From: an uncultured Flavobacteriaceae bacterium
GTDB taxonomy: Bacteria; Bacteroidota; Bacteroidia; Flavobacteriales; Flavobacteriaceae
DNA: 64,000 bases
NCBI GenBank assembly: GCA_938029725.1
Contig: CALHGE010000031.1
Span: 62,001 to 126,000 of the forward strand
Direction of reading: 5' to 3'
Notes under the pieces: generated by a model
Database searches by the model: none
What the model was told of the DNA's origin: nothing
The model's input: the letters and a program-made list of their open reading frames with translations, nothing else
Shown here: positions 55,242-64,000 of the stretch, piece by piece
How positions within the stretch are numbered: position 1 is the first letter of the stretch
How the letters are laid out: every line of letters begins with the position of its first letter
Position numbers and translations under genes: made by a program

Positions 55242-56555
55242 TTATTTTCCTTTGATTTTATTTTGCAGAACAGGGGTTAAATCACTGTTTAAGTAGTCAA
55301 GGCTCATTTCAGTTAGTGTCTTAACTCCTAAAATCAAACCGCTATCATCAATTTTAAAATCTGGAGTATGATGTGGAAATGACGCTGTGTTTCCAGGAGT
55401 CATTCCACCTAAGAAAAAGAAAAAACCTGGTGCTTCTTTCTGAAAATAAGAGAAATCTTCTGCTCCTGTAATCGCTTTTTGAGTTTGTACATTTTCAATT
55501 CCTGCTACTCTCTGCATAGTAGGTAACATTTGGTCTACCAATGCGGGTTCATTATAGGTAATGTCAGTAGCCTCCTTTATTTCACAAGTTGCTGAACCTC
55601 CGTATGCTTTAGCAATAGTCTCAACCATTTCAATCATACGCTTGTTGAGTTTGTCTTTCATGTCATAATCCAAGGTTCTTATCGTTCCTATCATTTCAGC
55701 AGTTTCTGGAATAATATTAAAACGCACACCACTTTTAATTTTACCGACAGTAATCACTGCAGCCTCGTTGGTCAATTCTGTTTCTCTACTAATTATGGTT
55801 TGTAAGCCATCAATAATTTTTGCGCTAATCAAAATGGGATCGACACCTGACCAAGGTTGTGATCCATGACTTTGCTTTCCTTTTACGTTAATCGTAAAAC
55901 TTTGCGCAGCAGCCATTGTTCCGCCTGACTTGTAGCGAATTACGCCAACGGGGGTTTGTGAATTGATGTGCAATCCGAAAATGGCATCTACTTTAGGGTT
56001 TTCCATTACGCCCTCTTTTACCATTAGTAAAGCGCCGCCTTCTTCACCAGGTGGTGGTCCTTCTTCTGCGGGTTGAAAAATAAACTTTACAGTACCTTTT
56101 ATTTTATCCTTGTTTTTAGATAAAACTTCTGCAACACCCATTAATATGGCCGTGTGCGTATCATGGCCGCAGGCGTGCATCACACCTACTTTTTCACCTA
56201 AAAACTCAGAGGTAACCGTTGATTTGAACGGAAGGTCATTGCGTTCATAAACAGGTAATGCGTCGATGTCAGCTCTTAAAGCAATTACTTTGCCCGGTTG
56301 ATCGCCTTTTAGAAGCCCTACAACTCCAGTATGTGCCACGCCGGTCTGTACTTCAATGCCTAAAGATTTCAAATGTTTGGCAATTTTTTCAGCAGTTTTG
56401 AATTCACGATTTCCCAATTCAGGATTTTGGTGAATATCTCTACGCCATTCTACTACTTTGCCTTCAATTGCAGTATAGTCTTTTTGTAAATTAGCACCTT
56501 GCGCTATGGCAAAGCATCCTGAGCATAGCATCACCGCTATAAGTACTTTTTTCAT
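55242..56555 (-). CDS. M20-family amidohydrolase, secreted
   Basis: 437 residues with a signal peptide (MKKVLIAVMLCSGCFAIAQG). Family motifs: IHQNPELGNREFKTAE, RADIDALPVYE, MHACGHDTHTAILMGVA with metal ligands, QPAEEGPPPGEEGG, and GAEDFSYFQKEAPGFFFFLG. This is the peptidase M20D/hippuricase-like group that cleaves N-acyl amino acids. It lies 10 bp after the DsrE gene on the same strand, so both are in one transcript. Confidence 0.92.
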   Translation of the reverse strand: MKKVLIAVMLCSGCFAIAQGANLQKDYTAIEGKVVEWRRDIHQNPELGNREFKTAEKIAKHLKSLGIEVQTGVAHTGVVGLLKGDQPGKVIALRADIDALPVYERNDLPFKSTVTSEFLGEKVGVMHACGHDTHTAILMGVAEVLSKNKDKIKGTVKFIFQPAEEGPPPGEEGGALLMVKEGVMENPKVDAIFGLHINSQTPVGVIRYKSGGTMAAAQSFTINVKGKQSHGSQPWSGVDPILISAKIIDGLQTIISRETELTNEAAVITVGKIKSGVRFNIIPETAEMIGTIRTLDYDMKDKLNKRMIEMVETIAKAYGGSATCEIKEATDITYNEPALVDQMLPTMQRVAGIENVQTQKAITGAEDFSYFQKEAPGFFFFLGGMTPGNTASFPHHTPDFKIDDSGLILGVKTLTEMSLDYLNSDLTPVLQNKIKGK

Positions 56556-56565
56556 TTGAGTGTAT

Positions 56566-57108
56566 TTAAAATTTAATTAGTCTATAATCTTCATCTTGCA
56601 ATTGTATTAAGGCGGTCATCGCTGAAAGTGATAGCTGAACTCCTTCAATCAGATCTTCTCTTGGAAAACCTCTTGAAACCGATGATTGTCCGCAAAAAAT
56701 AATTTGTCCTCCGGAGTCCATTAATGCTTTGATTAGTTCTTGATTCGGATTGTCGCTACCATACTTTTTTTGATATGCTTCGTTTGTGATTATGTCTTTA
56801 GAAGCTTTGTTATGCACCACCAAAGCGAACTTTAAGTTTTTTAAAGGAACACCACTTTGTGCATGCATATTTAAAAAACGGGCTGCAGTTTCAATACTAG
56901 CATTTATGGCCTCATGACTTTCAGGACTATTCATGATGTCAAAAACAGCTTTATACTCCTTAGAGGTATCAACTTTAAAATCAGGATGCTCAATACTCCA
57001 AACTTTTCCGTAGTCGTTTATGATCGGGCCAGTTTTTTTAATTTGAGCTACAAGATAAGTTTGAAAAAGGAGCCCAAGAAACAGGGTTGAAATAAATATA
57101 TTTTTCAT
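56566..57108 (-). CDS. DsrE-family secreted protein
   Basis: 180 residues with a signal peptide (KNIFISTLFLGLLFQTYLVA). The mature part has a DsrE/DsrF-like alpha/beta fold: YKAVFDIMNSPE, AARFLNMHAQSGVP, LKFALVVHNKAS, GGQIIFCGQSSVSRGF with a Cys in the position of the persulfide-carrying residue, and VQLSLSAMTALI. The role is unclear. It is the first gene of a two-gene unit with the M20 amidohydrolase. Confidence 0.78.
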   Translation of the reverse strand: MKNIFISTLFLGLLFQTYLVAQIKKTGPIINDYGKVWSIEHPDFKVDTSKEYKAVFDIMNSPESHEAINASIETAARFLNMHAQSGVPLKNLKFALVVHNKASKDIITNEAYQKKYGSDNPNQELIKALMDSGGQIIFCGQSSVSRGFPREDLIEGVQLSLSAMTALIQLQDEDYRLIKF

Positions 57109-57250
57109 TCAATGTGGTTCAGTCTTTAAATATATTCAAATTCGTTAAAACCCCATGCTATTGTTCATAATTATTGAAATGAAGTTTTTAACATAAGGCT
57201 TATTATAGCTAAATTTACTATCCTATTTAAATTCAATTTTAGCTACTATT

Positions 57251-59578
57251 TTGGAAAATTTTATTGACAAATTAAATGAGGCCCAAAAGGCGCCTGTATT
57301 GCATAAAGATGGACCTTTGATGGTTATTGCCGGAGCAGGCTCTGGTAAGACACGTGTACTAACTTTTCGAATTGCCCATTTAATGGCCCAGGGGGTAGAC
57401 TCCTTCAATATTTTAGCATTGACCTTTACCAACAAGGCAGCGCGCGAGATGAAAAAGCGTATTTCTGATATTGTTGGAACCTCAGAAGCTAAAAATTTAT
57501 GGATGGGAACTTTTCATTCCGTTTTCGCAAAATTGCTTCGTTTTGATGGAGATAAATTGGGTTTTCCAAGTAATTTTACGATTTATGACACTCAAGATTC
57601 TCAGCGACTGATTTCTTCGATCATAAAGGAAATGGGGTTAGACAAGGATATATACAAGTACAAGCAAGTACAGAATAGGATATCTTCTTATAAAAATAGT
57701 TTAATTACGGTAAAGGCGTATTTAAACAATCCTGAATTAGTGGAAGCTGATGCTATGGCAAAACGACCACGAATGGGAGATATCTATCATAATTATGTAG
57801 AGCGCTGCTTTAAGGCGGGAGCTATGGATTTTGATGATTTGTTATTACGTACCAATGAGCTATTAAACCGTTTTCCTGAAGTGCTAGCAAAGTACCAAGA
57901 ACGTTTTCGCTATATATTGGTAGATGAGTATCAAGATACCAACCACTCACAATACTTGATTGTAAAGGCCTTATCTGATAAATATGAAAATATTTGTGTG
58001 GTTGGTGATGATGCGCAGAGTATTTATTCATTCCGAGGAGCAAACATTAGTAACATTCTGAATTTTCAAAAAGATTATGATGATGTGGGTATGTATCGTT
58101 TGGAACAGAATTACCGGTCTACCAAAAACATTGTTCAGGCGGCGAACTCCATTATTGCCAATAACACGGAACAACTAGAAAAGGTGGTTTGGACTGCGAA
58201 TGATGATGGTCCGCCGATTATTATACATCGAAGTACTACAGATGCTGAGGAGGGGCGCTATGTGGCGAATTCCATTTGGGAAAACCGCATGCAACATCAA
58301 ATGCCAAATGGTGATTTTGCCGTGTTATATCGCACCAACTCGCAATCAAGAGCGATTGAAGATGGCTTACGCAAACGCGATATTCCGTATCGTATTTATG
58401 GAGGATTATCATTCTATCAACGAAAGGAAATCAAAGATCTACTTTCTTATTTGCGATTGGTAATCAATTCGAAAGATGAGGAAGCTTTAAAGCGGGTTAT
58501 AAATTTTCCTGCGCGTGGAATAGGGCAAACTACAGTAGATAAATTAGTGGTTGCAGCCAATCATTATGGACGTTCGATTTTCGAGGTAATCGAAAATATA
58601 AATAAAATAGATTTAAAGATAAACGCAGGTACAAAACGAAAGTTGCAAGATTTCGTTACTATGGTTCAGAGTTTTCAGATTATGAACGAAACTACCGATG
58701 CCTTTGCCTTAGCAGAGCATGTTTCAAAGAAAACCGGAATTCTTTTAGAGTTTAAAAAAGATGGAACTCCCGAAGGAATTGCCAAAATGGAGAATATTGA
58801 AGAGCTCCTAAACGGGATCAAAGATTTTGTTGAAGGACAAAAAGAACTTGACGGAGCTACAGGAAATATCTCTGAATTTTTAGAGGATGTAGCTTTAGCA
58901 ACTGATTTAGATAAGGATACCGGAGACGATGATCGCGTTGCATTAATGACCATTCACCTGGCAAAAGGTTTAGAATTTCCGCATGTTTATATTGTTGGAA
59001 TGGAAGAAGATCTATTCCCTTCAGGTATGAGTATGAGTACACGTAGTGAGTTGGAGGAGGAGCGAAGGCTTTTTTATGTCGCCTTAACTAGAGCCGAAAA
59101 ACAAGCATATCTCACCTATACGCAAAATCGCTATCGTTGGGGCAAATTAATAGATGCAGAGCCTAGTCGTTTCTTAGAGGAAATTGATGAAAAGTATGTT
59201 GAAAATTTAACACCAATTGACAAAGCTTCCTATCGCTATAAGCCTTTAATGGATACTGATATTTTTGGCGAAGTAGATAAAAGTACCTTGCGACAAGCAA
59301 AACCTCAAAACGGAACACCGCCACTGGTTGGTAAGCCTAATGAAAATCAGCTTCGTAAGTTACGAAAGCTCAGGCCAGAAATTGCTTCACCTGTTGCAAA
59401 TACAAATGTTATCGATCCTAATTTAGCAGAAGGGTCTTTGGTAAATCACACCCGTTTCGGAAGAGGTAAAGTACTTAAAATAGAAGGTGTAGGGAATGAT
59501 AAAAAAGCTGAGATTCAATTTGATAAAGGCGATATTAAAAAGCTTTTGTTGCGTTTTGCCAAATTAGAGGTTTTATAA
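57251..59578 (+). CDS. UvrD/PcrA-type superfamily 1 DNA helicase
   Basis: 775 residues starting at TTG 57251. It has the full SF1A set: Q-motif region LNEAQKAPV, Walker A IAGAGSGKTRVLTFR, LALTFTNKAAREM, Walker B YILVDEYQDTNHSQY, DDAQSIYSFRGA, LEQNYRST, HLAKGLEFPHVYI, and motif VI LFYVALTRAEKQAYL. The C-terminal tail has a Tudor-like segment (HTRFGRGKVLKIEG) typical of UvrD/PcrA. It unwinds DNA in repair. It is followed by a bidirectional terminator. Confidence 0.94.
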   Translation: MENFIDKLNEAQKAPVLHKDGPLMVIAGAGSGKTRVLTFRIAHLMAQGVDSFNILALTFTNKAAREMKKRISDIVGTSEAKNLWMGTFHSVFAKLLRFDGDKLGFPSNFTIYDTQDSQRLISSIIKEMGLDKDIYKYKQVQNRISSYKNSLITVKAYLNNPELVEADAMAKRPRMGDIYHNYVERCFKAGAMDFDDLLLRTNELLNRFPEVLAKYQERFRYILVDEYQDTNHSQYLIVKALSDKYENICVVGDDAQSIYSFRGANISNILNFQKDYDDVGMYRLEQNYRSTKNIVQAANSIIANNTEQLEKVVWTANDDGPPIIIHRSTTDAEEGRYVANSIWENRMQHQMPNGDFAVLYRTNSQSRAIEDGLRKRDIPYRIYGGLSFYQRKEIKDLLSYLRLVINSKDEEALKRVINFPARGIGQTTVDKLVVAANHYGRSIFEVIENINKIDLKINAGTKRKLQDFVTMVQSFQIMNETTDAFALAEHVSKKTGILLEFKKDGTPEGIAKMENIEELLNGIKDFVEGQKELDGATGNISEFLEDVALATDLDKDTGDDDRVALMTIHLAKGLEFPHVYIVGMEEDLFPSGMSMSTRSELEEERRLFYVALTRAEKQAYLTYTQNRYRWGKLIDAEPSRFLEEIDEKYVENLTPIDKASYRYKPLMDTDIFGEVDKSTLRQAKPQNGTPPLVGKPNENQLRKLRKLRPEIASPVANTNVIDPNLAEGSLVNHTRFGRGKVLKIEGVGNDKKAEIQFDKGDIKKLLLRFAKLEVL

Positions 59579-59594
59579 AGAATTTATATCCTTC

Positions 59595-59632
59595 AAAAAT
59601 CAAAAGCCCTAATTTCAGGGCTTTTGATTTTT
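59595..59632. terminator. Bidirectional terminator between convergent genes
   Basis: A perfect 16-bp stem (59595-59610 with 59617-59632) and a 6-nt loop, AGCCCT core with an A-run and T-run on either side. It serves the helicase gene (plus) and the lipoprotein operon (minus). Confidence 0.88.
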
Positions 59633-59652
59633 CAACTTTTATTACCTATTTT

Positions 59653-60120
59653 TTAGTCTTTTGATTTGCGTGAAAAAATCAAAGGTGGTTTTTCTTTTAT
59701 TCCTGTGACTTTAAGATATCTCATAATATCAGCTCCGCCTTCTTTGAAACCGATAACAGCTTCTGATGCCTTTAATTCAAACGGAAACTTGTTTTTAGAT
59801 TTTATTTCTTTTGTGTCAACTTCTGTTGAACGGGTTGTTTTATACTCAGAAAGCACGATGAAGTTAGCTCCATCCGCTACAGTTTTACATGCTAATAGCT
59901 GTTCTCTAAAGTATACTTCTTCAAATGTTACGTCATCTAGTTGTTTTGAAATTACGATTTCTAATTTCACGCCAGAACCGCTTTCGGGTCTTCCACCGAC
60001 CCATTCTTGAACCGAACTCTTCGCTATTTCAAACGAACTACTTAAGGTTTCGAGTTTTTTTTGGGATGAGCAACTTAACAAACCAAAAATAAATGTGAGA
60101 ATTAAAATAGGTTTCAACAT
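59653..60120 (-). CDS. Small lipoprotein, unknown function
   Basis: 155 residues with a lipoprotein signal (ILTFIFGLLSCSS, Cys at about residue 17). The mature domain is alpha/beta in appearance (VKLEIVISKQL, FEEVYFREQLLACKTV) and ends in a basic tail. I do not recognise the family, but the pattern looks conserved in Flavobacteriaceae. It is the last gene on the minus strand before the bidirectional terminator and follows the FN3 lipoprotein after about 43 bp. Confidence 0.6.
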   Translation of the reverse strand: MLKPILILTFIFGLLSCSSQKKLETLSSSFEIAKSSVQEWVGGRPESGSGVKLEIVISKQLDDVTFEEVYFREQLLACKTVADGANFIVLSEYKTTRSTEVDTKEIKSKNKFPFELKASEAVIGFKEGGADIMRYLKVTGIKEKPPLIFSRKSKD

Positions 60121-60163
60121 ATGCCTGTTTATTTTTTTTTTATAAAATCAAGTTATACACGAT

Positions 60164-60880
60164 CTAACTAGATACTTTAAATTCAAAAATTTCAGATTGT
60201 GATGTATTTTCAGCACTATCTGAACTTACTACTCTCCAATAATACGTTTCTCCAGGGCTGACGGTTGTTTCAAAAGCTTCCGCTGCTGTTGTACCAATAC
60301 TTTGCGAAGGCTCAGCATCGGTTCCAAAAAAGAGTTCATAGCCTGTAATATCATTATCAATATCACTTCCGGTCCATTCTAGAGTAACTGTGGTTGTCGT
60401 AGGAATCGATTCTCCTCTCATAGGTTGAACCACTTCGGCTGGAAATGGGGCGTAATTTTCAATACCCGGACCTTGATTATAGAATTTAAAGGTTGAACTA
60501 GTTGCAGTTGCAGTCGTACCAGTAGCCTTAGATATGACGAACCACTCATATGGCGTACCTCTATCTAAGGTTACTAAAGATTGTGTATTAATAGAATTAA
60601 AATTAATTGAAGTGTTTGAATTTAAATTTCTTAAAGTTACTTCATAACTGTCAGTGTCTTCAGCTACATTCCATCGAAAAATCACGTTGCTTGTAAGGTC
60701 ATTGACAATATCACCCTCATTACATTCTGTATTATTTTCTGGAAAGACTAGCGTGGTAGCCTTTGGTTCAGCAATCAGAGTAACTTCAGGGACAATAACT
60801 TCTGGGCTATCATCACTTCCACCACCGCAGGCGGTCATGGCGAACAATGAAACCATTGCTGTTTTATATATTAATTTCAT
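60164..60880 (-). CDS. Lipoprotein with two fibronectin type III-like domains
   Basis: 238 residues. The lipoprotein signal ends MTACGGGSDD, with the acidic residues after the Cys resembling a Bacteroidetes surface-export signal. Two FN3-like domains follow (NVIFRWNVAEDTDSYEVTL...TPYEWFVISKA, then TVTLEWTGSDIDNDITGYEL...ETYYWRVVSSD). It begins inside the stop of the giant VPS10-like gene (4-bp overlap), so it is translationally coupled and may hold that protein at the surface; this is an inference. Confidence 0.8.
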   Translation of the reverse strand: MKLIYKTAMVSLFAMTACGGGSDDSPEVIVPEVTLIAEPKATTLVFPENNTECNEGDIVNDLTSNVIFRWNVAEDTDSYEVTLRNLNSNTSINFNSINTQSLVTLDRGTPYEWFVISKATGTTATATSSTFKFYNQGPGIENYAPFPAEVVQPMRGESIPTTTTVTLEWTGSDIDNDITGYELFFGTDAEPSQSIGTTAAEAFETTVSPGETYYWRVVSSDSAENTSQSEIFEFKVSS

Positions 60881-63800
60881 TTTCTTACGATTTTATAGGT
60901 TAATAAAACATCATCTGCCCTTAGGTTTAATATGTAAATTCCTTTTGATAGTGCATCAATATTGAATTTGACACGGTTATCGTTAACTGAGAATTTTTTC
61001 TCAAACACTGTAGCTTTACCCGTTATGTTATACAAGGAAAGTCTAACTTCTTTTTGGCTCATATTACCCAAGTAAAGATTTAAATCGCCGCTTTCGATAG
61101 GATTCGGATATATTAAAACTTCATCACTAAGAAAAACCGTTTGGATATATTCTCCTTGACAAGGGGTATCTGTTTGAATTGATAATTGATTTTCGACACG
61201 TTTTAAAGGCAATGTAATTTGACTTTCACTAGTTACGAATATTTCATTATTTAAGTTTATAAAGTATTTTTCACCCCCAGTCAAATCAATAGTAATTTCA
61301 CTTTTTAGGCTACTTACTTTTGACGAAACGGATAATGACTCAGGTTCAGTGATGGTAAGGTTAAAACAATTTTCGTAATCAGGTGCTTCTGCGATCGTAA
61401 TACATACCTTATAATTACCTGCTTCTAAATCAGTAAATGAAATCATCTCAGTAAATGGGTTCGAAATTGATTCATTTCCACCGGTCAAAATTGCGGTATA
61501 TGAAAAAGCTTCTATAGCTTGAATTTCGATACTCCCATTGTTACTTCCAATACAGCCGGTTCCTTTGGTTAAGACGCTGAAATTAGCAGTAGCTAATGAG
61601 AATACTTCGCAGCCACTTACGTCGATTGGAACATCAAGTAGAGTCTCAGGGCAAGTATCAGCAGTATTTGCAAGGCCATCATTATCAATATCTTCATCAC
61701 AAACATCACCAATTCCGTCACCATCAAAATCAGCTTGATCGGCATTTGGCGTTAAGGGACAATTATCATCAACATCGGCTATTCCATCATTGTCATCGTC
61801 TGTGTCACAGGTGTTACCTTCATTGTCGTCATCGGTATCTAGTTGGTCTGCGTTGGCTATTAAAGGGCAGTTGTCGTTTACATCAAGAATTCCATCATTG
61901 TCATCATCATCATCGTCTTCTAAACCAATCACTACAAAATCATCAATAATAACGCCCTCTTGGTTTAGGTTAGGATCTGATTGAAAAACAATACGAAATA
62001 GAACATTAGTTTCATTTGTCAAATCTTCTTCGCTGTTTGCTGCATTTATAGCAAAATCATATGCATATTCAGTTAACGCAGTATCTGTGCCAGTCCATTG
62101 CGCTCCCGGGCAATTCTGGCAATCATTAGCTGCGCCTGAATTTTCGTTTGTTCGATCACTGTTATACCAATTCGGTTGGCTATTTAGGTTTCCTAAAACA
62201 TTCCAGGTAGCGCCACTATTTATTGAATATTGAACATAAACAATATCAAAGTTGATTTCGAGATCAAAGCCCATGTTGAATTTAAGGGTAGGCGCAAGCA
62301 TACTAGATAAATCATAGCACCTACTAAGCAGAATACCCTGGGTATTATCAGGGTGATTACCGTTTAATACGGTGCCAAAAACTTGAGTACCTGAGCTAGT
62401 TTCATTAAGTAAGTTGCCCGTAGGCACCCCTCTTTCCCAAACACTACCTTCACTACCGTCATTAAATGAAATTAAAGCGTTGTCTTCAGTTTCAAATGCG
62501 AATACAGTAGTTGTCGCCTCGAATTCGTTTTTTATAAAATTAAGACGAATCGCATTGTTGTCATCAAATGCATCATTCGCGATACTTAGGCTTGCATTTA
62601 AGGTAACTTTTCCAAGAACATTTAACGCTATAGCGGGTAAACTTATAACCGTTGTTTGAGCAGGAGCTAAATCGCCTGTCCAAGTAAAGTTTTCAGTAGT
62701 GCCTCCGGTGATATCATAGGTGATATTTACTTCAGTAATTTGATTAGTCCCTTTATTTTCAATAGTAATTTCAGGAAGAACAAGGTCACCACAAAATACT
62801 TCGCCTTCTTGAGGAGTGATACTCACCAAGCGTACATCATTGTCGGGCACTTGAACTGGAATTGCAGATTGCCATACTCCGCGGCCATAAGTTGATGCAG
62901 ATATTAGTTCATCTTCAAGACTTATTTCTAAATCACTTACTGCAGTATTCGGAAGGTTTGTAAAATAATCTTCCCACTCAGTTAAGGTATCATCTAGCCT
63001 ATATACTCCCAAATTCGTACCTACGTAAATAGGATTTTCACTATGTCTTCCTTGATGAACAATAGATAAATATGCTTGATCGGTAGGTAAATTAAAACTG
63101 ATGCTTTCTACGCTAACGTCAGTTTCATTTATGGTCAATTTAAAAACACCTCTAAGTTCTTGTTGAAAACTTTGAGGAACACCAACTCGATTTGAAGTTG
63201 TAACATAAATTATATTTTCATTCACAGCAATATCTGATATATCAGATTCGAACTCACTTAGCTCTGTAAATGTCACCCCCCCATCTTCGCTACGATAGAT
63301 AAATTCACCTTCTACCGCATACATAATTAATGGGTTAGTAAGGTCTACTTCTAAATCATCAATATTGCCTGTTCCTATATCATCTGATATCTTTTCTAAT
63401 GTATTGCCAATTAATTTGTAAACAGCATTATATCCTGCATATACTTCACCAATGCTGTTAACGGTCAATGGTGTAATCCAATTTCCTGCAGCAGGCCCTT
63501 GGATAGCACCAACTGATTGACCTGTGTCAGTTGAAATAAACAAGTTTCCTCCAAATTGGGTGAAACCGTAGACTATATTATCATTTGACGGGTCTACTTC
63601 ATAATCCATGCCATCACCCCCGGTATAAACGTTCCAGTCTCCATTATTTCTTACAAATCCAGCGTTATCTTGAAGTCCGCCAACCATTTTCGAGGCGTTA
63701 TTTTTAGCTACTGATAAACGATAGAATTGACTTATGGCAATACCTTCGGTATGATCAACAAAGCTATTTCCGTTATCTTCAGAAACATATATTCCACCAT

Positions 63801-64000
63801 CGCTGCCGCAGAAAAGTTGATCATTGAAAAATTTTAAGGTATGAATATCGGCATGGGTATAGGAAGGTGTATTTAAAAACCATTCGTTCAATTTTGTGAA
63901 ATCATTCCCTCCATCTACACTTTTCCAAATATTTAGGCAGCCAATGTAAACTTCATCAGCATTTGTAGGTGATATTTCTATGGCCAAATCGAACCATGCT
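60877..64000 (-). CDS. VPS10/sortilin-like secreted protein with thrombospondin-3 repeats and T9SS domain, partial
   Basis: At least 1041 residues; the frame remains open to the right edge (reading AWFDLAIEISPTNADEVYIG), so the N-terminus is missing. The first 390 visible residues are BNR/VPS10-type propeller blades (YVSEDNGNSF, YRSEDGGVTFTELSE). A CARDB-like segment (LPEITIENKGTNQITEVNIT) and a jelly-roll-like domain (about 500-690) follow. Thrombospondin type 3 calcium-binding repeats lie near 690-760 (DDDNDGIADVDDNCPLTPNA). The last 75 residues are a T9SS C-terminal signal (VLIYPNPIESGDLNLYL...GIYILNLRADD). Probably surface-attached or secreted. Confidence 0.88.
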   Translation of the reverse strand, partial: AWFDLAIEISPTNADEVYIGCLNIWKSVDGGNDFTKLNEWFLNTPSYTHADIHTLKFFNDQLFCGSDGGIYVSEDNGNSFVDHTEGIAISQFYRLSVAKNNASKMVGGLQDNAGFVRNNGDWNVYTGGDGMDYEVDPSNDNIVYGFTQFGGNLFISTDTGQSVGAIQGPAAGNWITPLTVNSIGEVYAGYNAVYKLIGNTLEKISDDIGTGNIDDLEVDLTNPLIMYAVEGEFIYRSEDGGVTFTELSEFESDISDIAVNENIIYVTTSNRVGVPQSFQQELRGVFKLTINETDVSVESISFNLPTDQAYLSIVHQGRHSENPIYVGTNLGVYRLDDTLTEWEDYFTNLPNTAVSDLEISLEDELISASTYGRGVWQSAIPVQVPDNDVRLVSITPQEGEVFCGDLVLPEITIENKGTNQITEVNITYDITGGTTENFTWTGDLAPAQTTVISLPAIALNVLGKVTLNASLSIANDAFDDNNAIRLNFIKNEFEATTTVFAFETEDNALISFNDGSEGSVWERGVPTGNLLNETSSGTQVFGTVLNGNHPDNTQGILLSRCYDLSSMLAPTLKFNMGFDLEINFDIVYVQYSINSGATWNVLGNLNSQPNWYNSDRTNENSGAANDCQNCPGAQWTGTDTALTEYAYDFAINAANSEEDLTNETNVLFRIVFQSDPNLNQEGVIIDDFVVIGLEDDDDDDNDGILDVNDNCPLIANADQLDTDDDNEGNTCDTDDDNDGIADVDDNCPLTPNADQADFDGDGIGDVCDEDIDNDGLANTADTCPETLLDVPIDVSGCEVFSLATANFSVLTKGTGCIGSNNGSIEIQAIEAFSYTAILTGGNESISNPFTEMISFTDLEAGNYKVCITIAEAPDYENCFNLTITEPESLSVSSKVSSLKSEITIDLTGGEKYFINLNNEIFVTSESQITLPLKRVENQLSIQTDTPCQGEYIQTVFLSDEVLIYPNPIESGDLNLYLGNMSQKEVRLSLYNITGKATVFEKKFSVNDNRVKFNIDALSKGIYILNLRADDVLLTYKIVRK

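Noticed and set aside
61596-61949. His/Arg-rich 117-codon plus-strand frame
   Set aside because: It is the complement of Asp-rich thrombospondin type 3 repeats, which produce such frames by chance.
1-64000. CRISPR arrays, tRNA or rRNA genes, insertion sequences
   Set aside because: No regularly spaced repeats, cloverleaf-type sequences, rRNA blocks or transposase frames were seen in either strand.

Overview
This window comes from the chromosome of an AT-rich member of the Bacteroidetes, most likely a marine Flavobacteriaceae. The evidence is two very large secreted proteins with type IX secretion (T9SS) C-terminal sorting domains, SusE-like lipoproteins, DUF6090, DUF3667 and DUF2911 proteins, promoters of the TAnnTTTG type, and few Shine-Dalgarno sequences. 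I saw no rRNA, tRNA, CRISPR array, transposase or phage genes. Both ends cut genes: a DUF6090 protein on the left and a VPS10/sortilin-like T9SS protein on the right.

Region by region. (a) 0-7.4 kb is accessory: a DUF3667 membrane protein, a decayed gene, two secreted unknowns, a membrane-anchored TIR-domain protein with an outward DUF1566 domain, and a very AT-rich AraC regulator plus membrane protein. (b) 7.5-11.1 kb holds a possible 32-residue membrane microprotein preceded by three copies of a 9-bp motif, a secreted unknown, a Tat-exported HisC-like aminotransferase, a six-helix membrane protein and a small PD-(D/E)XK-like protein. (c) 11.4-16.1 kb is a pyroglutamate (5-oxoproline) operon: DUF2891 lipoprotein, an Nramp-fold transporter lacking the canonical metal ligands, and PxpA, PxpB and PxpC. 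Its leader carries a 16-bp tandem repeat and a terminator-like hairpin. (d) 16.5-21.3 kb encodes a 1599-residue mosaic T9SS surface protein. (e) 21.3-28.0 kb is the isoleucine/valine operon ilvD-ilvB-[methyltransferase]-ilvN-ilvC, with a possible branched-chain-residue-rich leader peptide upstream. (f) 28-41 kb contains GapN, a FIST protein paired with a hybrid histidine kinase, an AraC/DUF2911 cluster, two serine beta-lactamase-like hydrolases and a DoxX-like gene broken by a 5-bp tandem duplication.

(g) 41.3-46.3 kb, minus strand, is the leucine operon leuC-leuD-leuA-leuB; each internal gap holds a palindromic intergenic repeat. (h) 46.3-64 kb holds RecG, an M1 aminopeptidase with an overlapping patatin, an OmpA-like coiled-coil protein, an FMN-binding glutamate-synthase-family protein, an M20 amidohydrolase with a DsrE protein, a UvrD/PcrA helicase, and an operon of a T9SS VPS10/thrombospondin-repeat protein with two lipoproteins.

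Functionally, the ilv and leu operons supply almost the whole branched-chain amino acid pathway; threonine dehydratase (ilvA) and the branched-chain transaminase are not in the window. The 11-16 kb operon would take up and open 5-oxoproline to glutamate. The most unusual items are the receptor-like TIR protein, the Nramp homologue without metal ligands, the methyltransferase embedded in the ilv operon, the candidate ilv leader, and the freshly frameshifted DoxX gene.
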